From positions 3,795,501-3,859,500 of the forward strand of contig NZ_CP114902.1 of the NCBI RefSeq assembly GCF_027497235.1: a DNA stretch of 64,000 bases. The letters are read 5' to 3'. Positions 1 to 8,873 of the stretch are shown piece by piece. A program made the translations under genes and the position numbers. The notes under the pieces were generated by a model. It searched no databases. It saw nothing but the letters and a program-made list of their open reading frames with translations, and had not been told where the DNA came from. Origin of the DNA: Micromonospora sp. WMMD1128. Lineage in GTDB: Bacteria; Actinomycetota; Actinomycetes; Mycobacteriales; Micromonosporaceae. Within the stretch, counting starts at the first letter, position 1, and the number at the start of each line of letters is the position of its first letter.

Positions 1-1
1 G

Positions 2-790
2 TTCAATGACTGGGACCTGCTCGACTCCGGGTCGCACCGCTGGGTCGGCCTCGCGAACTACCGCGAGATGCTGCAGGACGCGTACTTCTGGAACGCCCTG
101 GGCAACACACTCAGCATCTGGGTGCTGTCCACCGTGCCGCAACTGCTCGCCGCGCTCTGGATCGCCCACCTGCTCAACCACCGGCTGCGGGCCCGCACCG
201 CGCTACGGATGGGCGTGCTGCTGCCCAACGTCACCTCGATCGTGGCGGTGACGATCGTCTTCACCCAGCTTTTCGGCCGCGACTTCGGCATGGTCAACTG
301 GGCGCTCGGCCTCGTCGGCATCGGCCCGATCGACTGGCAGGCCAACACCTGGAGCTCCCACCTGGCCATCTCCTTCATCGTCGCCTGGCGGTGGACCGGC
401 TACAACGCCCTCATCTACCTCGCCTCGATGCAGGCGATTCCGCACCACCTGTACGAGGCCGCCGACCTCGACGGCGCGTCGCAGGCTCAGCAGTTCAGGC
501 GGATCACCGTCCCGATGCTGCGGCCGACGATCATCTTCACCACGGTGATCTCGACGATCGGCGGCCTGCAGATCATGGCCGAACCCCTGCTGTTCGCCAG
601 CTCCCAGACGCCCACCGGCGGCTCCGACCGGCAGTTCCAGACCGTCGCCCTGTTCATGTACGAGCAGGGGTTCCGGGAGTTCCGCTTCGGCTACGCCTCG
701 GCGGTCGCCTGGACGCTCTGTCTGGTCATCGCCATCTTCGCGATCATCAACTTCCTGCTCACCCGGCGCATCGCCAAGGACGAGGACTGA
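2..790 (+). CDS. cebF: Sugar ABC transporter permease, CebF-like (5' end outside window)
   Basis: Inner-membrane permease of a carbohydrate ABC importer (MalF/CebF class). The reading frame is already open at base 2, so the N-terminus is missing. Several hydrophobic helices are visible, and the cytoplasmic EAA loop that contacts the ATPase is present (YEAADLDGASQAQQF, then ITVPMLRP). Ten bases separate it from the second permease and a GH1 beta-glucosidase follows. This is the cebF-cebG-bglC order known for cellobiose uptake in Streptomyces. The solute-binding protein and regulator would lie upstream of the window. The permease assignment is firm; the cellobiose substrate is inferred from context. 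Confidence 0.88.
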   Translation, partial: FNDWDLLDSGSHRWVGLANYREMLQDAYFWNALGNTLSIWVLSTVPQLLAALWIAHLLNHRLRARTALRMGVLLPNVTSIVAVTIVFTQLFGRDFGMVNWALGLVGIGPIDWQANTWSSHLAISFIVAWRWTGYNALIYLASMQAIPHHLYEAADLDGASQAQQFRRITVPMLRPTIIFTTVISTIGGLQIMAEPLLFASSQTPTGGSDRQFQTVALFMYEQGFREFRFGYASAVAWTLCLVIAIFAIINFLLTRRIAKDED

Positions 791-800
791 GGAGAACGCC

Positions 801-1700
801 GTGACCACCCTCGCGGACCCCATTCAGACCGGCACCACACCCTCGCCGCCGCCACGCCGGTCCCACCGGCGCCGGAGCTTCGGGTACCCACGCAAGGGCT
901 CGGTCTGGAGCTACGGCGCCCTGCTGGCGGTCGTGGCCGGGTCGGTCTTCCCGCTCTACTGGTCCATCGTCGTGTCCTCGCAGACCAGCGACGCCGTCAC
1001 GAAGGTGCCGCCGGCCCTGGTGCCCGGCGGGCACCTCTTCGACAACATCGCGCGCGTGTTCGACACGACCGACTTCGGCCGAGCCCTGGTGAACTCCTTC
1101 ATCGTCAGCGGCTCGATCACCGTCTCCGTGGTGTTCTTCTCGACCCTGGCCGGGTTCGCCTTCGCCAAACTGCGGTTCCGAGGCCGAAAGGCGCTTCTCG
1201 TCGTGGCCATCGCGACCTCGATGGTGCCGCACCAGCTCGGCATCATCCCGCTGTACATCCTGATGGCCGACCTCGGCTGGACCGGACGCCTCACCGCCGT
1301 GATCGTGCCCGGGCTGGTAACCGCGTTCGGCGTCTTCTTCATGACCCAGTACCTCGGCCGCGCCGTACCCGACGAACTGCTGGAGGCCGGCCGCGTCGAC
1401 GGGTCCAGCACGTTCGGCCTGTACTGGCACATCGTCCTGCCGGCGGCCCGCCCCGCCGCGGCGGTGCTCGGGCTGTTCACCTTCATGCAGGCGTGGAACG
1501 ACTTCTTCTGGCCGCTGGTCGTGCTACAGAACAACGCGACCGTGCAGGTGGCGCTCTCCGCACTGGCCAGCGGCTACACCACCGACTACACCCTGACGCT
1601 GACCGGCACGTTGCTCGCCACGCTGCCGATCCTCGTCGTCTTCATGCTCCTCGGCCGGCATCTCGTCGACGGCATCATGCAGGGGGCGGTGAAGGGATGA
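801..1700 (+). CDS. cebG: Sugar ABC transporter permease, CebG-like
   Basis: Second permease of the importer (MalG/CebG class), 299 residues, about six membrane helices after a basic N-terminal tail (residues 1-30). The EAA loop is at about residue 195 (LLEAGRVDGSSTFGLYW, then IVLPAARPA). The GTG start at 801 has a GGAG motif six bases upstream, immediately after the stop of the first permease. Its stop overlaps the start of the beta-glucosidase gene (ATGA), so translation is probably coupled. It would pair with the upstream permease and a shared ATPase such as MsiK; no ATPase gene is present here. Confidence 0.9.
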   Translation: MTTLADPIQTGTTPSPPPRRSHRRRSFGYPRKGSVWSYGALLAVVAGSVFPLYWSIVVSSQTSDAVTKVPPALVPGGHLFDNIARVFDTTDFGRALVNSFIVSGSITVSVVFFSTLAGFAFAKLRFRGRKALLVVAIATSMVPHQLGIIPLYILMADLGWTGRLTAVIVPGLVTAFGVFFMTQYLGRAVPDELLEAGRVDGSSTFGLYWHIVLPAARPAAAVLGLFTFMQAWNDFFWPLVVLQNNATVQVALSALASGYTTDYTLTLTGTLLATLPILVVFMLLGRHLVDGIMQGAVKG

Positions 1701-3130
1701 CCACCACATCCGAAGGCGCCGCCGCGGCCGCAACCCGGCCGGACCTGCCCGAGCTGCCGGACCTGCCGGCCGGCTTCATCTGGGGCGCGGCCACCGCGGC
1801 GTACCAGATCGAGGGGGCGGTCGACGAGGACGGCCGCGGGCCGTCGATCTGGGACACCTTCTGCCGCCGCCCCGGTGCCGTCGACGACGGCACCTCCGGC
1901 GCGGTCGCCTGTGACAGCTACCACCGCTGGCGGGAGGACGTGGACCTGCTGGCCGGCCTCGGCGTGGACGCCTACCGTTTCTCGGTCGCCTGGCCACGGG
2001 TCATGCCGGCCGGGCGGGGCGCGGTGAACCGGCGAGGCCTCGACTACTACGACCGGCTCGTCGACGCCCTGTGCGGGCACGGCATCCGGCCGTTCGTCAC
2101 GCTGTACCACTGGGATCTGCCCCAGGCGCTCGAGGACGAGGGTGGCTGGCGGGTACGGGACACCGCCGAGTGGTTCGCCGAGTACGCCGCCGCGGTGGCG
2201 GGCGTCCTCGGCGACCGGGCCCAGGACTGGATCACGCTGAACGAGCCGTACTGCTCGTCGATGGTCGGCTACGCGGAGGGCCGGCACGCGCCCGGCGGCG
2301 CCGAAGGACACGGTGCCCTGGCCGCCGCCCACCACCTGCTGCTCGGGCACGGCAGGGCGGTCGCCGCAGTCCGGTCCGCCGCCGGCCCGCGGTCGCGCGT
2401 CGGCATCACGCTCAACCTCTCCCCCGCCGTGCCGGCCAGCGATACCGAGGCCGACCGGGCGGCGGCGGATCGGCAGGACCTCATGCTCAACCGGCAGTTC
2501 ACGGATCCGGTGCTGGGCGGCGCGTACCCGCCCGGGTTCGAGCGGCTCTACGCCGGGGTGAGCGATCTGTCGTTCCGCCGGGACGGTGACCTGGCGGTGA
2601 TCTCCACGCCGCTGGACTTCCTCGGTGTCAACTACTACTACCGGGTGCACGTCGCCGACGCCCCGTACGAGCAGCCCGACCCGGCGCTGCGCAGCGCGTT
2701 CGACATCGGGGTCCGGCAGCTACGGCCGGACGGGTTGCCCACCACCGACCTGGGCTGGCCGGTGGAGCCGCAAGGGTTGTTCGACACCCTGACCGGGCTC
2801 GCGGACCGTTACCCGGGCCTGCCTGCCGTGTACGTGACGGAGAACGGCTGCGCCGACCTGCGGGACGGACCCGAGCCGGACCCGGAACGGATCTCGTTCG
2901 TGGCCGGGCACCTGGCGACGGCAGCCCGTGCGGCCGCCGTCGACGACCGGCTCGATCTGCGGGGGTACTTCTACTGGTCGCTCATCGACAACTTCGAGTG
3001 GGCCCGCGGGTACGGGCCGCGCTTCGGTCTGACCCACGTCGACTACGGCACCGGATCCCGTACGCCCAAGGCCAGCTACCACTGGCTGCGTGACCGCTTG
3101 ACGGCGTGGCGGGAACGCACCTCCACCTGA
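1697..3130 (+). CDS. bglC: GH1 beta-glucosidase
   Basis: Family 1 glycoside hydrolase, 477 residues, the usual GH1 length. It hydrolyses cellobiose or other beta-glucosides. The N-terminal signature FIWGAATAAYQIEGA is at residues 27-41. The acid/base TLNEP motif places Glu183, and the nucleophile YVTENG places Glu382. There is no signal peptide, so it acts in the cytoplasm on imported sugar. The ATG at 1697 overlaps the cebG stop by 4 bp; an upstream reading-frame extension is not supported. The operon context matches bglC of Streptomyces ceb loci. Confidence 0.93.
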   Translation: MTTTSEGAAAAATRPDLPELPDLPAGFIWGAATAAYQIEGAVDEDGRGPSIWDTFCRRPGAVDDGTSGAVACDSYHRWREDVDLLAGLGVDAYRFSVAWPRVMPAGRGAVNRRGLDYYDRLVDALCGHGIRPFVTLYHWDLPQALEDEGGWRVRDTAEWFAEYAAAVAGVLGDRAQDWITLNEPYCSSMVGYAEGRHAPGGAEGHGALAAAHHLLLGHGRAVAAVRSAAGPRSRVGITLNLSPAVPASDTEADRAAADRQDLMLNRQFTDPVLGGAYPPGFERLYAGVSDLSFRRDGDLAVISTPLDFLGVNYYYRVHVADAPYEQPDPALRSAFDIGVRQLRPDGLPTTDLGWPVEPQGLFDTLTGLADRYPGLPAVYVTENGCADLRDGPEPDPERISFVAGHLATAARAAAVDDRLDLRGYFYWSLIDNFEWARGYGPRFGLTHVDYGTGSRTPKASYHWLRDRLTAWRERTST

Positions 3131-3231
3131 AGCGCCGCCCGCGGCTCGTGGCGGCAACGGTATGCGCGGTCACCCGGCAACGAACCGCCCCGGCTTCGGT
3201 GGAGTCGGTTTGGCGCGCCCCGCGAGTTCGA

Positions 3232-6063
3232 TCATGAAGGCGGGGCGTGAGCGCCGGGCTCGCCTGGCGGGGCGTCGAGGGCCAGCCTCAGCGCCGCCTC
3301 GACCGGATAGACCGGGCAGTACAGCGGAGTGGCTGTGGCCGGCGGGGCCGCGTCCTTCGCCTCGAACGCCTTGCGGGCCCGGCCGAGGTCCGCGAGCAGG
3401 TCGGCCACTGACGGTTCCTTCTTCGGCTCCGGGGGCGCCGCCTCGACGGGTGCCTCCGTCTTCGGCGCCGTGATCGAGACGCCGAGCGCCGCCGCAGCGG
3501 CGTTGAGCCCGTCCTTCGGCATCGCGGCGGCCAGCGCCGAGAGGCGGCCGACGGCCTGGTCGGCGTACGCGGCGTCGACCGGCACCGCCGGCAGCTCGAA
3601 CCGGGTTCCGGTCTGAGCGCCGAACGGGGCGTCGCGGAACACCCGGTCGCGGTTCTCGGCGTCGACGAGCACGTGGCGGCCGTCGTGGAGGTCGGCGTAC
3701 AGGTTGGCGGCGAGCACGTTCCCGTCGAGCAGCAGGTTCTGGTCGGGCACGGTCGCGCGGACGGCGATGCTGTCGGCGAAGGCGAGCACGTTGGCCTCGA
3801 CCCGCATGACACCCCGGCCGGAGATGTCCAGCAGGCAACCGGTCGTGGACTGCCCGGTCGAGGCCCGGCCGGTGGGGTCGGCGGCGAACAGGACCGTGTT
3901 GCCGCGGATGGTCCAGGGGCCCGCGCCGGGTGCCTGGATACGGACGGCGGTGCCACTCGTGTTGACGACCACGTTGTTCTCGAACGTTCCGTACGCCGCA
4001 CTGAGCTGCACGGCGCAGTACGCCGCGTTGGCGAAGACGCAGTTGCGCACGGTGATGCCGCCGCTGCCGCCGCGCAGGTCGAGCAGCGCCGCCGACTGGG
4101 AATGGCCCGCGTCGAGGGCGCCGCTGTCGGCGTACGCGTTGTAGGTCGCCCCGTCGAACATGAACCCGTCAAGGATGAGGCCCTCCCCCGAGTCCTCGCC
4201 GGTGAGCACCGGATCGCCGAAGATGCCCTTCGCCTTGGTCTCCGGAGTGAGCACGAAGCGCACGGGGTGGCGCCAGGGGTGGCGCGCGGCGAACTCGGCG
4301 TCCCACCCGCCCAGCAGCGTCAGGTTGCGTACGGGGATGCGCCACGTGCCCGACCGCAGGCGGCCCGTGTACTCACCTGCGGCGACGAGGATGCGGTCGC
4401 CCTCGGCGGCCTTTTCGAGGGCCTGGAACGGGTCGCGGAACGGCGCCTCCCGGCTGCCGTCCCCGCCGGAGGATCCGGCCCGCACGAACCAGTCGCGGCC
4501 GGCCGGCCGGGGCGGCTCGGGGGCCGTGACGTCGAGCACGGCCGCGAGGGAGTCGAGGACGATGGTGGCGCTCTGACGCCCGCCGGGCGGCGTGAGGCGG
4601 TACGTGCCGCGGAGCAGGTACGTGGACTCGACGTCGAGGCCGCGCGAATACCGTACGGCCTCCTCAGTCTGGTGATGGACGAGGCCGTAGCGCGGGGCGA
4701 GCGCCCACCACGGGCTGTTGTCGGTGCCGGGCTCGTAGACGGCGACGCCGATGTGCGTCTCCGCGAGCTCGGGGAGGATCTGCGTGTTCTGGTCGAAGCC
4801 GACCCCGGCCCGCACCTGCACCGGGGCTCCGGCGAGCGCCGGGTCGGCCTCGTAGAGCCGCGCCCAGTCGACGGCCTGGTACGCCGGACCGGCCGGGAGC
4901 TCGGTGAACGGCTCCGGCGCCGCCAGGTCGGCGGGGTGCGCGCCCGGCGCCGCGCCGACCGCGAGGGCGAGCACCTCGGCCGGGGCGAGCCGGCGCATGA
5001 CGGGCCGCTGAACATCATGGTCTGATGTGGACGGCAGCTCGCCGAGGCCGGCCGATTTCCGCAGCGCGTTGAGGGCGGCGATCGGCGGACGCTCATACGT
5101 GACGGCGACGTCCACCGTGTACGCGTCGAGCCACGCCGCCGGGAGCCCGGTCAGCTGCGGGTCGCCGACGGTGTTGCCGGCTGCCGAGCGCAGGCCGACA
5201 TCTTCGAGCTCCGCGGCGTACTCCTCGGTGAGCTCGGCCTGCGCCCCCGACACCCGGCTGCGCACGATGTCGCGCGGTGTGGCGAAGAACAGGTTGCGGT
5301 CGATGGCGATCTGCCCGACGTCGCGCAGGCAGGCGACGGCCGCGTTGCCGCAGCCGACGAACACGTTGTCGGCGATCGCGGCAGCGCCGTCGACCCGTAC
5401 GCCGACGGCCCGGTCGGCGCCGGAGCCGCGCGGCGGGTCGGAGTCGTCGTGGGCGAAGGCGAAGGTGTTGCGGTTGACCGCGGCCGGGGTCTCGGGGGCG
5501 CCGTCGCGGACGGTGAGCAGGCTGAGGCCGACGCAGTTGACGACGATGTTGTTCTCGAAGACCACGGCGTCGCCGCCGAGCTCGACGGCGCCGGAGCTGC
5601 CGTTGGCGAAGCAGCAGTCGCGGACGGTGATGCGCTCGCCGCGCAGGCTCACCAGCGGGCCGTCCCCGTAGGAGGCGCGCTGCAGGCCGCCCTGCTCGTC
5701 GTAGTCGTCGCGCCCGGCCCCGTCGAAGAACAGCCCGTCCAGGACGAGGCCGTCGTGGCCGCCGATGCCCTGGAGCATGTTCGGCTCGTTCGGGACGCGC
5801 AGGCCGGTCTTTGCCGCGAAGACCGTCGGTGTCTGCCAGGGGGTGCGGCGGGCGAAGTCGGGGCCGTATCCGCCGAGCAGGGTCAGCTCGGGGGTGTCGA
5901 CGACCCACGAGGAGCGCTCGCCGCGCCCGGTATAGGTGCCCGCCGCGATGTGGATGCGGTCGCCGGGCGCAGCCTGCCGCAGCGCGAGCCACGGGTCGTG
6001 GAACGGCCGGGCCCTGGTGCCGTCGCCGACCGGGCCGCCCGCCGCGACGAAGAGGTCGGTCAT
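3232..6063 (-). CDS. Cytoplasmic protein with two right-handed beta-helix modules, function unknown
   Basis: 943 residues. Two related modules each open with a [FY]VxAG-GDG-x-PF-DP segment and an IxxAAGxYTGR strand: one at residue 3 (DLFVAAGGPVGDGTRARPF), the other at residue 524 (DWFVRAGSSGGDGSREAPF). Each is followed by short Asn- and Gly-rich coils (FENNIVVN, FENNVVVN, IRGNTVLF) typical of parallel beta-helix (pectate-lyase-like/DUF1565) folds. A linker of about 200 residues separates them and a charged tail ends the protein. No signal peptide or membrane segment is seen, which is unusual for this fold. The ATG overlaps the stop of the upstream coiled-coil gene (ATGA), implying co-translation. 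No catalytic residues could be assigned. Confidence 0.75.
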   Translation of the reverse strand: MTDLFVAAGGPVGDGTRARPFHDPWLALRQAAPGDRIHIAAGTYTGRGERSSWVVDTPELTLLGGYGPDFARRTPWQTPTVFAAKTGLRVPNEPNMLQGIGGHDGLVLDGLFFDGAGRDDYDEQGGLQRASYGDGPLVSLRGERITVRDCCFANGSSGAVELGGDAVVFENNIVVNCVGLSLLTVRDGAPETPAAVNRNTFAFAHDDSDPPRGSGADRAVGVRVDGAAAIADNVFVGCGNAAVACLRDVGQIAIDRNLFFATPRDIVRSRVSGAQAELTEEYAAELEDVGLRSAAGNTVGDPQLTGLPAAWLDAYTVDVAVTYERPPIAALNALRKSAGLGELPSTSDHDVQRPVMRRLAPAEVLALAVGAAPGAHPADLAAPEPFTELPAGPAYQAVDWARLYEADPALAGAPVQVRAGVGFDQNTQILPELAETHIGVAVYEPGTDNSPWWALAPRYGLVHHQTEEAVRYSRGLDVESTYLLRGTYRLTPPGGRQSATIVLDSLAAVLDVTAPEPPRPAGRDWFVRAGSSGGDGSREAPFRDPFQALEKAAEGDRILVAAGEYTGRLRSGTWRIPVRNLTLLGGWDAEFAARHPWRHPVRFVLTPETKAKGIFGDPVLTGEDSGEGLILDGFMFDGATYNAYADSGALDAGHSQSAALLDLRGGSGGITVRNCVFANAAYCAVQLSAAYGTFENNVVVNTSGTAVRIQAPGAGPWTIRGNTVLFAADPTGRASTGQSTTGCLLDISGRGVMRVEANVLAFADSIAVRATVPDQNLLLDGNVLAANLYADLHDGRHVLVDAENRDRVFRDAPFGAQTGTRFELPAVPVDAAYADQAVGRLSALAAAMPKDGLNAAAAALGVSITAPKTEAPVEAAPPEPKKEPSVADLLADLGRARKAFEAKDAAPPATATPLYCPVYPVEAALRLALDAPPGEPGAHAPPS

Positions 6064-7253
6064 GACTTCTTCACCTCGTCGTCGGCTTCCTCCGTCTTGT
6101 CCGCGAGCAGCTTGAAGCCCACCTTGACCGCGTCTCTGACCTGTGCGAACGCGGCGAGGCCCGTCTGCTTGTAGGGTCCCTCGGCCAGGTCCTTGACGTA
6201 TTCCTCCTCGGTAGCCAGCAGCGACTCCAGGGATTCCGAGGCCTTCTCCAGCTCCTCGTTGAACTTCGCCAGCGTGCCCGGATCATCGGTCAGCTGGGCG
6301 AAGGCGTTGGTGCTCTCCTCCACGAGCGTGGGGAAGAGCTCGTCGTAGAGCTTGCTGGACTGCTCCTTGGCCGCCTCGGCCCGCGCGTCAAGCCCTCGGT
6401 CGAGGACGTTCTCCTTCATCCAGTCCCAGTCGGTGGCCCGGTAGTCGCCGGACGCGCCGATGCCGCGCCAGTTCCCCGCCGCCTCGGCGCCGCGGGCGAA
6501 AAGCTTGTCGATCCAGTCCTCGTCGAGCTGTTCGCGGGCCGCGGTCAGCAGCTTGATGTTGTCGACCACCGTCTGCTTCGCGGCACGCTTCTGCTTCGCC
6601 GCCATGAGGTTCTCCGCGGTGAGCTTCTCGAAGTTCTTGATCGCCTCGTTGGCGGCATCCTTGGACGACGGGTCCTTCATGAAGAGGACGATCAGGCGGG
6701 CGCCCGAGGTCGGGAGGTATTTGACGAGCAGGCTCTTGACCGTGTCCTGGATCGAGCCGAAGTTCTTGAGGAGCAACTGCTCGACGATCGCGTCGTTGCT
6801 GCGCGCGTTCTTGAGGTCCTCCTCGCACTTCTTGATGAGCGCGAGGTCGGCCTCCAGGACCTTGCTCATCAGCGTGGCGACCTCGGGGACGTCGAGCCGG
6901 GCGACCTGCGCCCAGATCTTGCGCTCCCCGGCGAGGAAGTCACGCGGGCCGACCGCGGTCCACCGTTCGTCGACGGACATCGCGTTGGCCTGGCTGTCCT
7001 CCAGCACCGACCGGATGTCCGATTCGAGGCGCTCCATCAGCGCCTCGGCCTGCTCGCAGTTGGTCTCCCACCGGTCGGTCAGGCCGTCATAGCCTGGTTG
7101 CTCCAGCTTGGAGAGCATCTCCTCGAACAGCTTCTCCCGATCGGTGTCGAAGCGTTCCAGCAGATCCAAGACCTTGTCGAGGATGTCCTCCTCGAACCCG
7201 GTGGCGCGCATCCGCTGCTCAACGAGCTCGCGGGCGTCATCGACATCTTCCAC
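6060..7253 (-). CDS. Helical coiled-coil protein coupled to the beta-helix gene
   Basis: 397 residues, acidic and almost wholly alpha-helical, rich in Glu/Lys/Leu heptads (for example LLERFDTDREKLFEEMLSKL near residue 30 and FNEELEKASESLESLL near residue 345). No signal peptide, membrane segment or recognised enzyme motif. The GTG start at 7253 is the only candidate and has no convincing ribosome binding site. The true 5' end may have been altered, because mobile DNA begins about 200 bp upstream. The 4-bp overlap with the beta-helix gene suggests that the two products act together. Family not recognised. Confidence 0.6.
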   Translation of the reverse strand: MEDVDDARELVEQRMRATGFEEDILDKVLDLLERFDTDREKLFEEMLSKLEQPGYDGLTDRWETNCEQAEALMERLESDIRSVLEDSQANAMSVDERWTAVGPRDFLAGERKIWAQVARLDVPEVATLMSKVLEADLALIKKCEEDLKNARSNDAIVEQLLLKNFGSIQDTVKSLLVKYLPTSGARLIVLFMKDPSSKDAANEAIKNFEKLTAENLMAAKQKRAAKQTVVDNIKLLTAAREQLDEDWIDKLFARGAEAAGNWRGIGASGDYRATDWDWMKENVLDRGLDARAEAAKEQSSKLYDELFPTLVEESTNAFAQLTDDPGTLAKFNEELEKASESLESLLATEEEYVKDLAEGPYKQTGLAAFAQVRDAVKVGFKLLADKTEEADDEVKKS

Positions 7254-7341
7254 AAATTTCAGCGTAGGAGCCCTCGGTCACCCGAGGCAGTCGTGAACCC
7301 GATCCCTGCCAGATCAAGGATCCGACCTATGCCGCCGCTCG

Positions 7342-8463
7342 GTGAAGACTCACTCCGGAAGTCGTCGACTCTTCGGGAGTGCACCAGGTCATCCCTGTTC
7401 AGCGGACCGCAACCCCGCACCCCGCATCAGCCGGGCCACCCGCTTGCCGCAGTGCCGCCGCGTCGACCCGGACGCGGCGTCGATGCTGCTGGCGCAGTAC
7501 GGCGAGAGCGTGATGCGCCTGGCGTTGCGCGGCCTGGAGGGCAAGACGCTCGATCCGTACCTGGCGGGATGGCGTCGGCGGGTGGTACCGACGCTCGGCC
7601 ACCTGCCGGTCCGGCTCATCACCAACGGCGCGGTGGACCGGGCCGCGCACGGCTGGATCGCCGAGGGCTGCGGGCGGTCGACGGTGAAGAACAGCCTCGC
7701 CGTCCTGGTGCGGGTCCTGGAGCAGGCGGTGCGCGACGGTCTGATCGACCGCAACCCGGCGCGGCTGACCGGGTGGCAGCGGGAGTACCAGCGGGCCGAG
7801 GACGAGTTGGACAACCCGCGTTCCCTGGCGCCGCCGGACTGGACCGCGCTGTCCACCCTGGCTACGGCGCTGGTCGAGCGCTCGCACGGCCGCTACCTCG
7901 GCTGGGGTGAGGTGGTGAGGTTCGCGGCCGGCACGGCGGCCCGCATTGGCGAGGTGTCCGGCGTGCGCAAAGGCGACATCGACCGGGACACGTGGCTGTG
8001 GACGGTGCGCCGGCAGACCACCACCGGGCCGGGCGGCCTAGTCGACAAGGGCACCAAGGGCAAGCGGGCGCGGCAGGTGCCCATCATCGAGGAGTTGCGG
8101 CCGATGGTGGCCGCGAAACTCGATCGGATCGCCGAGGATGACGGCCGGCTGTTCGTCGGCCCGCGTGGCGGCCGGATCAGCACGGCGGTGCTGCGCGACG
8201 CGACGCACTGGGACGAGGTGGTCGGCTCGCTGGGCTTCGAGTACCTGAGGCGGCACGACCTGCGGCACACCGGGCTGACCTGGATGGCGGATGCCGGCGT
8301 GCCGGTGCACGTCCTACGGAAGATCGCCGGTCACGGCTCGCTGATGACAACTCAGCGGTATCTGCATCCGGATCGGCAGTCGATCCGGGCCGCCGGTGAG
8401 GCGCTGTCTTCGCATCTCACCGGCCTGCGGTCCCCAAATGGTCCCCAGCGGGGCATCGCATGA
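7342..8463 (+). pseudogene. 5'-truncated tyrosine recombinase (AICE integrase) remnant
   Basis: From 7461 onward the product is nearly identical to the complete integrase at 37828-39030. It keeps the catalytic signatures (AARIGEVSG, HDLRHTGLTW, KIAGHGSL, TTQRYLHPD). The N-terminal arm-binding domain, about the first 67 residues of the intact copy, is replaced by about 40 unrelated codons readable from a GTG at 7342. No excisionase lies upstream. The most economical reading is the end of an earlier element whose body was lost. The residual protein could in principle still be made and might interfere with the intact integrase. Confidence 0.8.
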
Positions 8464-8523
8464 TCGCGCGAAATGCCCTTCTACCTGCGTCGGGACGGCC
8501 GGATTCGAACCGACGACCCCTTG
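7461..8523 (+). repeat. Direct repeat copy 1: integrase 3' portion plus att core
   Basis: 1063 bp colinear, without visible indels, with 38028-39090. It includes most of an integrase reading frame, the sequence after its stop and the 34-base tRNA-Pro-derived att core. Differences are scattered base substitutions. Homology starts abruptly at 7461, inside the integrase coding sequence. Confidence 0.9.
8490..8523 (-). other. att core, leftmost copy (tRNA-Pro 3' fragment)
   Basis: 34 bases identical to 39057-39090, the T-arm and acceptor 3' part of the intact tRNA-Pro. It lies 26 bp after the stop of the truncated integrase, the same distance as in the intact copy. The match ends at 8523, where a short inverted repeat (GTTAC-N5-GTAAC, 8524-8538) begins. 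It marks the left border of the defence-like island. Confidence 0.85.
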
Positions 8524-8873
8524 TTACCGAACGTAACCAAATCGAACTTGTCGTTGATTGTCGAAAATTGACGTTGAGCTGCACAGACACGATCAAACAC
8601 TGGTCGCTTCTTGTTACTTGTTGTCATCGGTAGATGAGGGTTTTCGGGGGGAAAACGGGGGGCGGCCGACGTGGCAGCGCTGGTCCCCACCACGCCCCAC
8701 TCCCCCACCATGGGTGACGTGTGTCGTCACCAGGGAACAGCGTGCGCCCGCCCATCACGACTCACCTACCGTCCGCAAGGGGTTCGTGTCGGTGGATCGA
8801 CACGAACCGATGCCCAGATCGGGCTGCGCATCGTCGGCGTCATCCCAGTCGTTGGGTAGCAACCCTACCCGCG
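8524..8873. other. Gene-free left end of island
   Basis: 350 bp without a convincing gene. It contains the inverted repeat GTTAC-N5-GTAAC at 8524-8538 next to the att core, AT-richer sequence to about 8635, and two runs of six G separated by AAAA (8645-8662). This may be residual attP arm sequence. No RNA gene is recognised. Confidence 0.5.
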
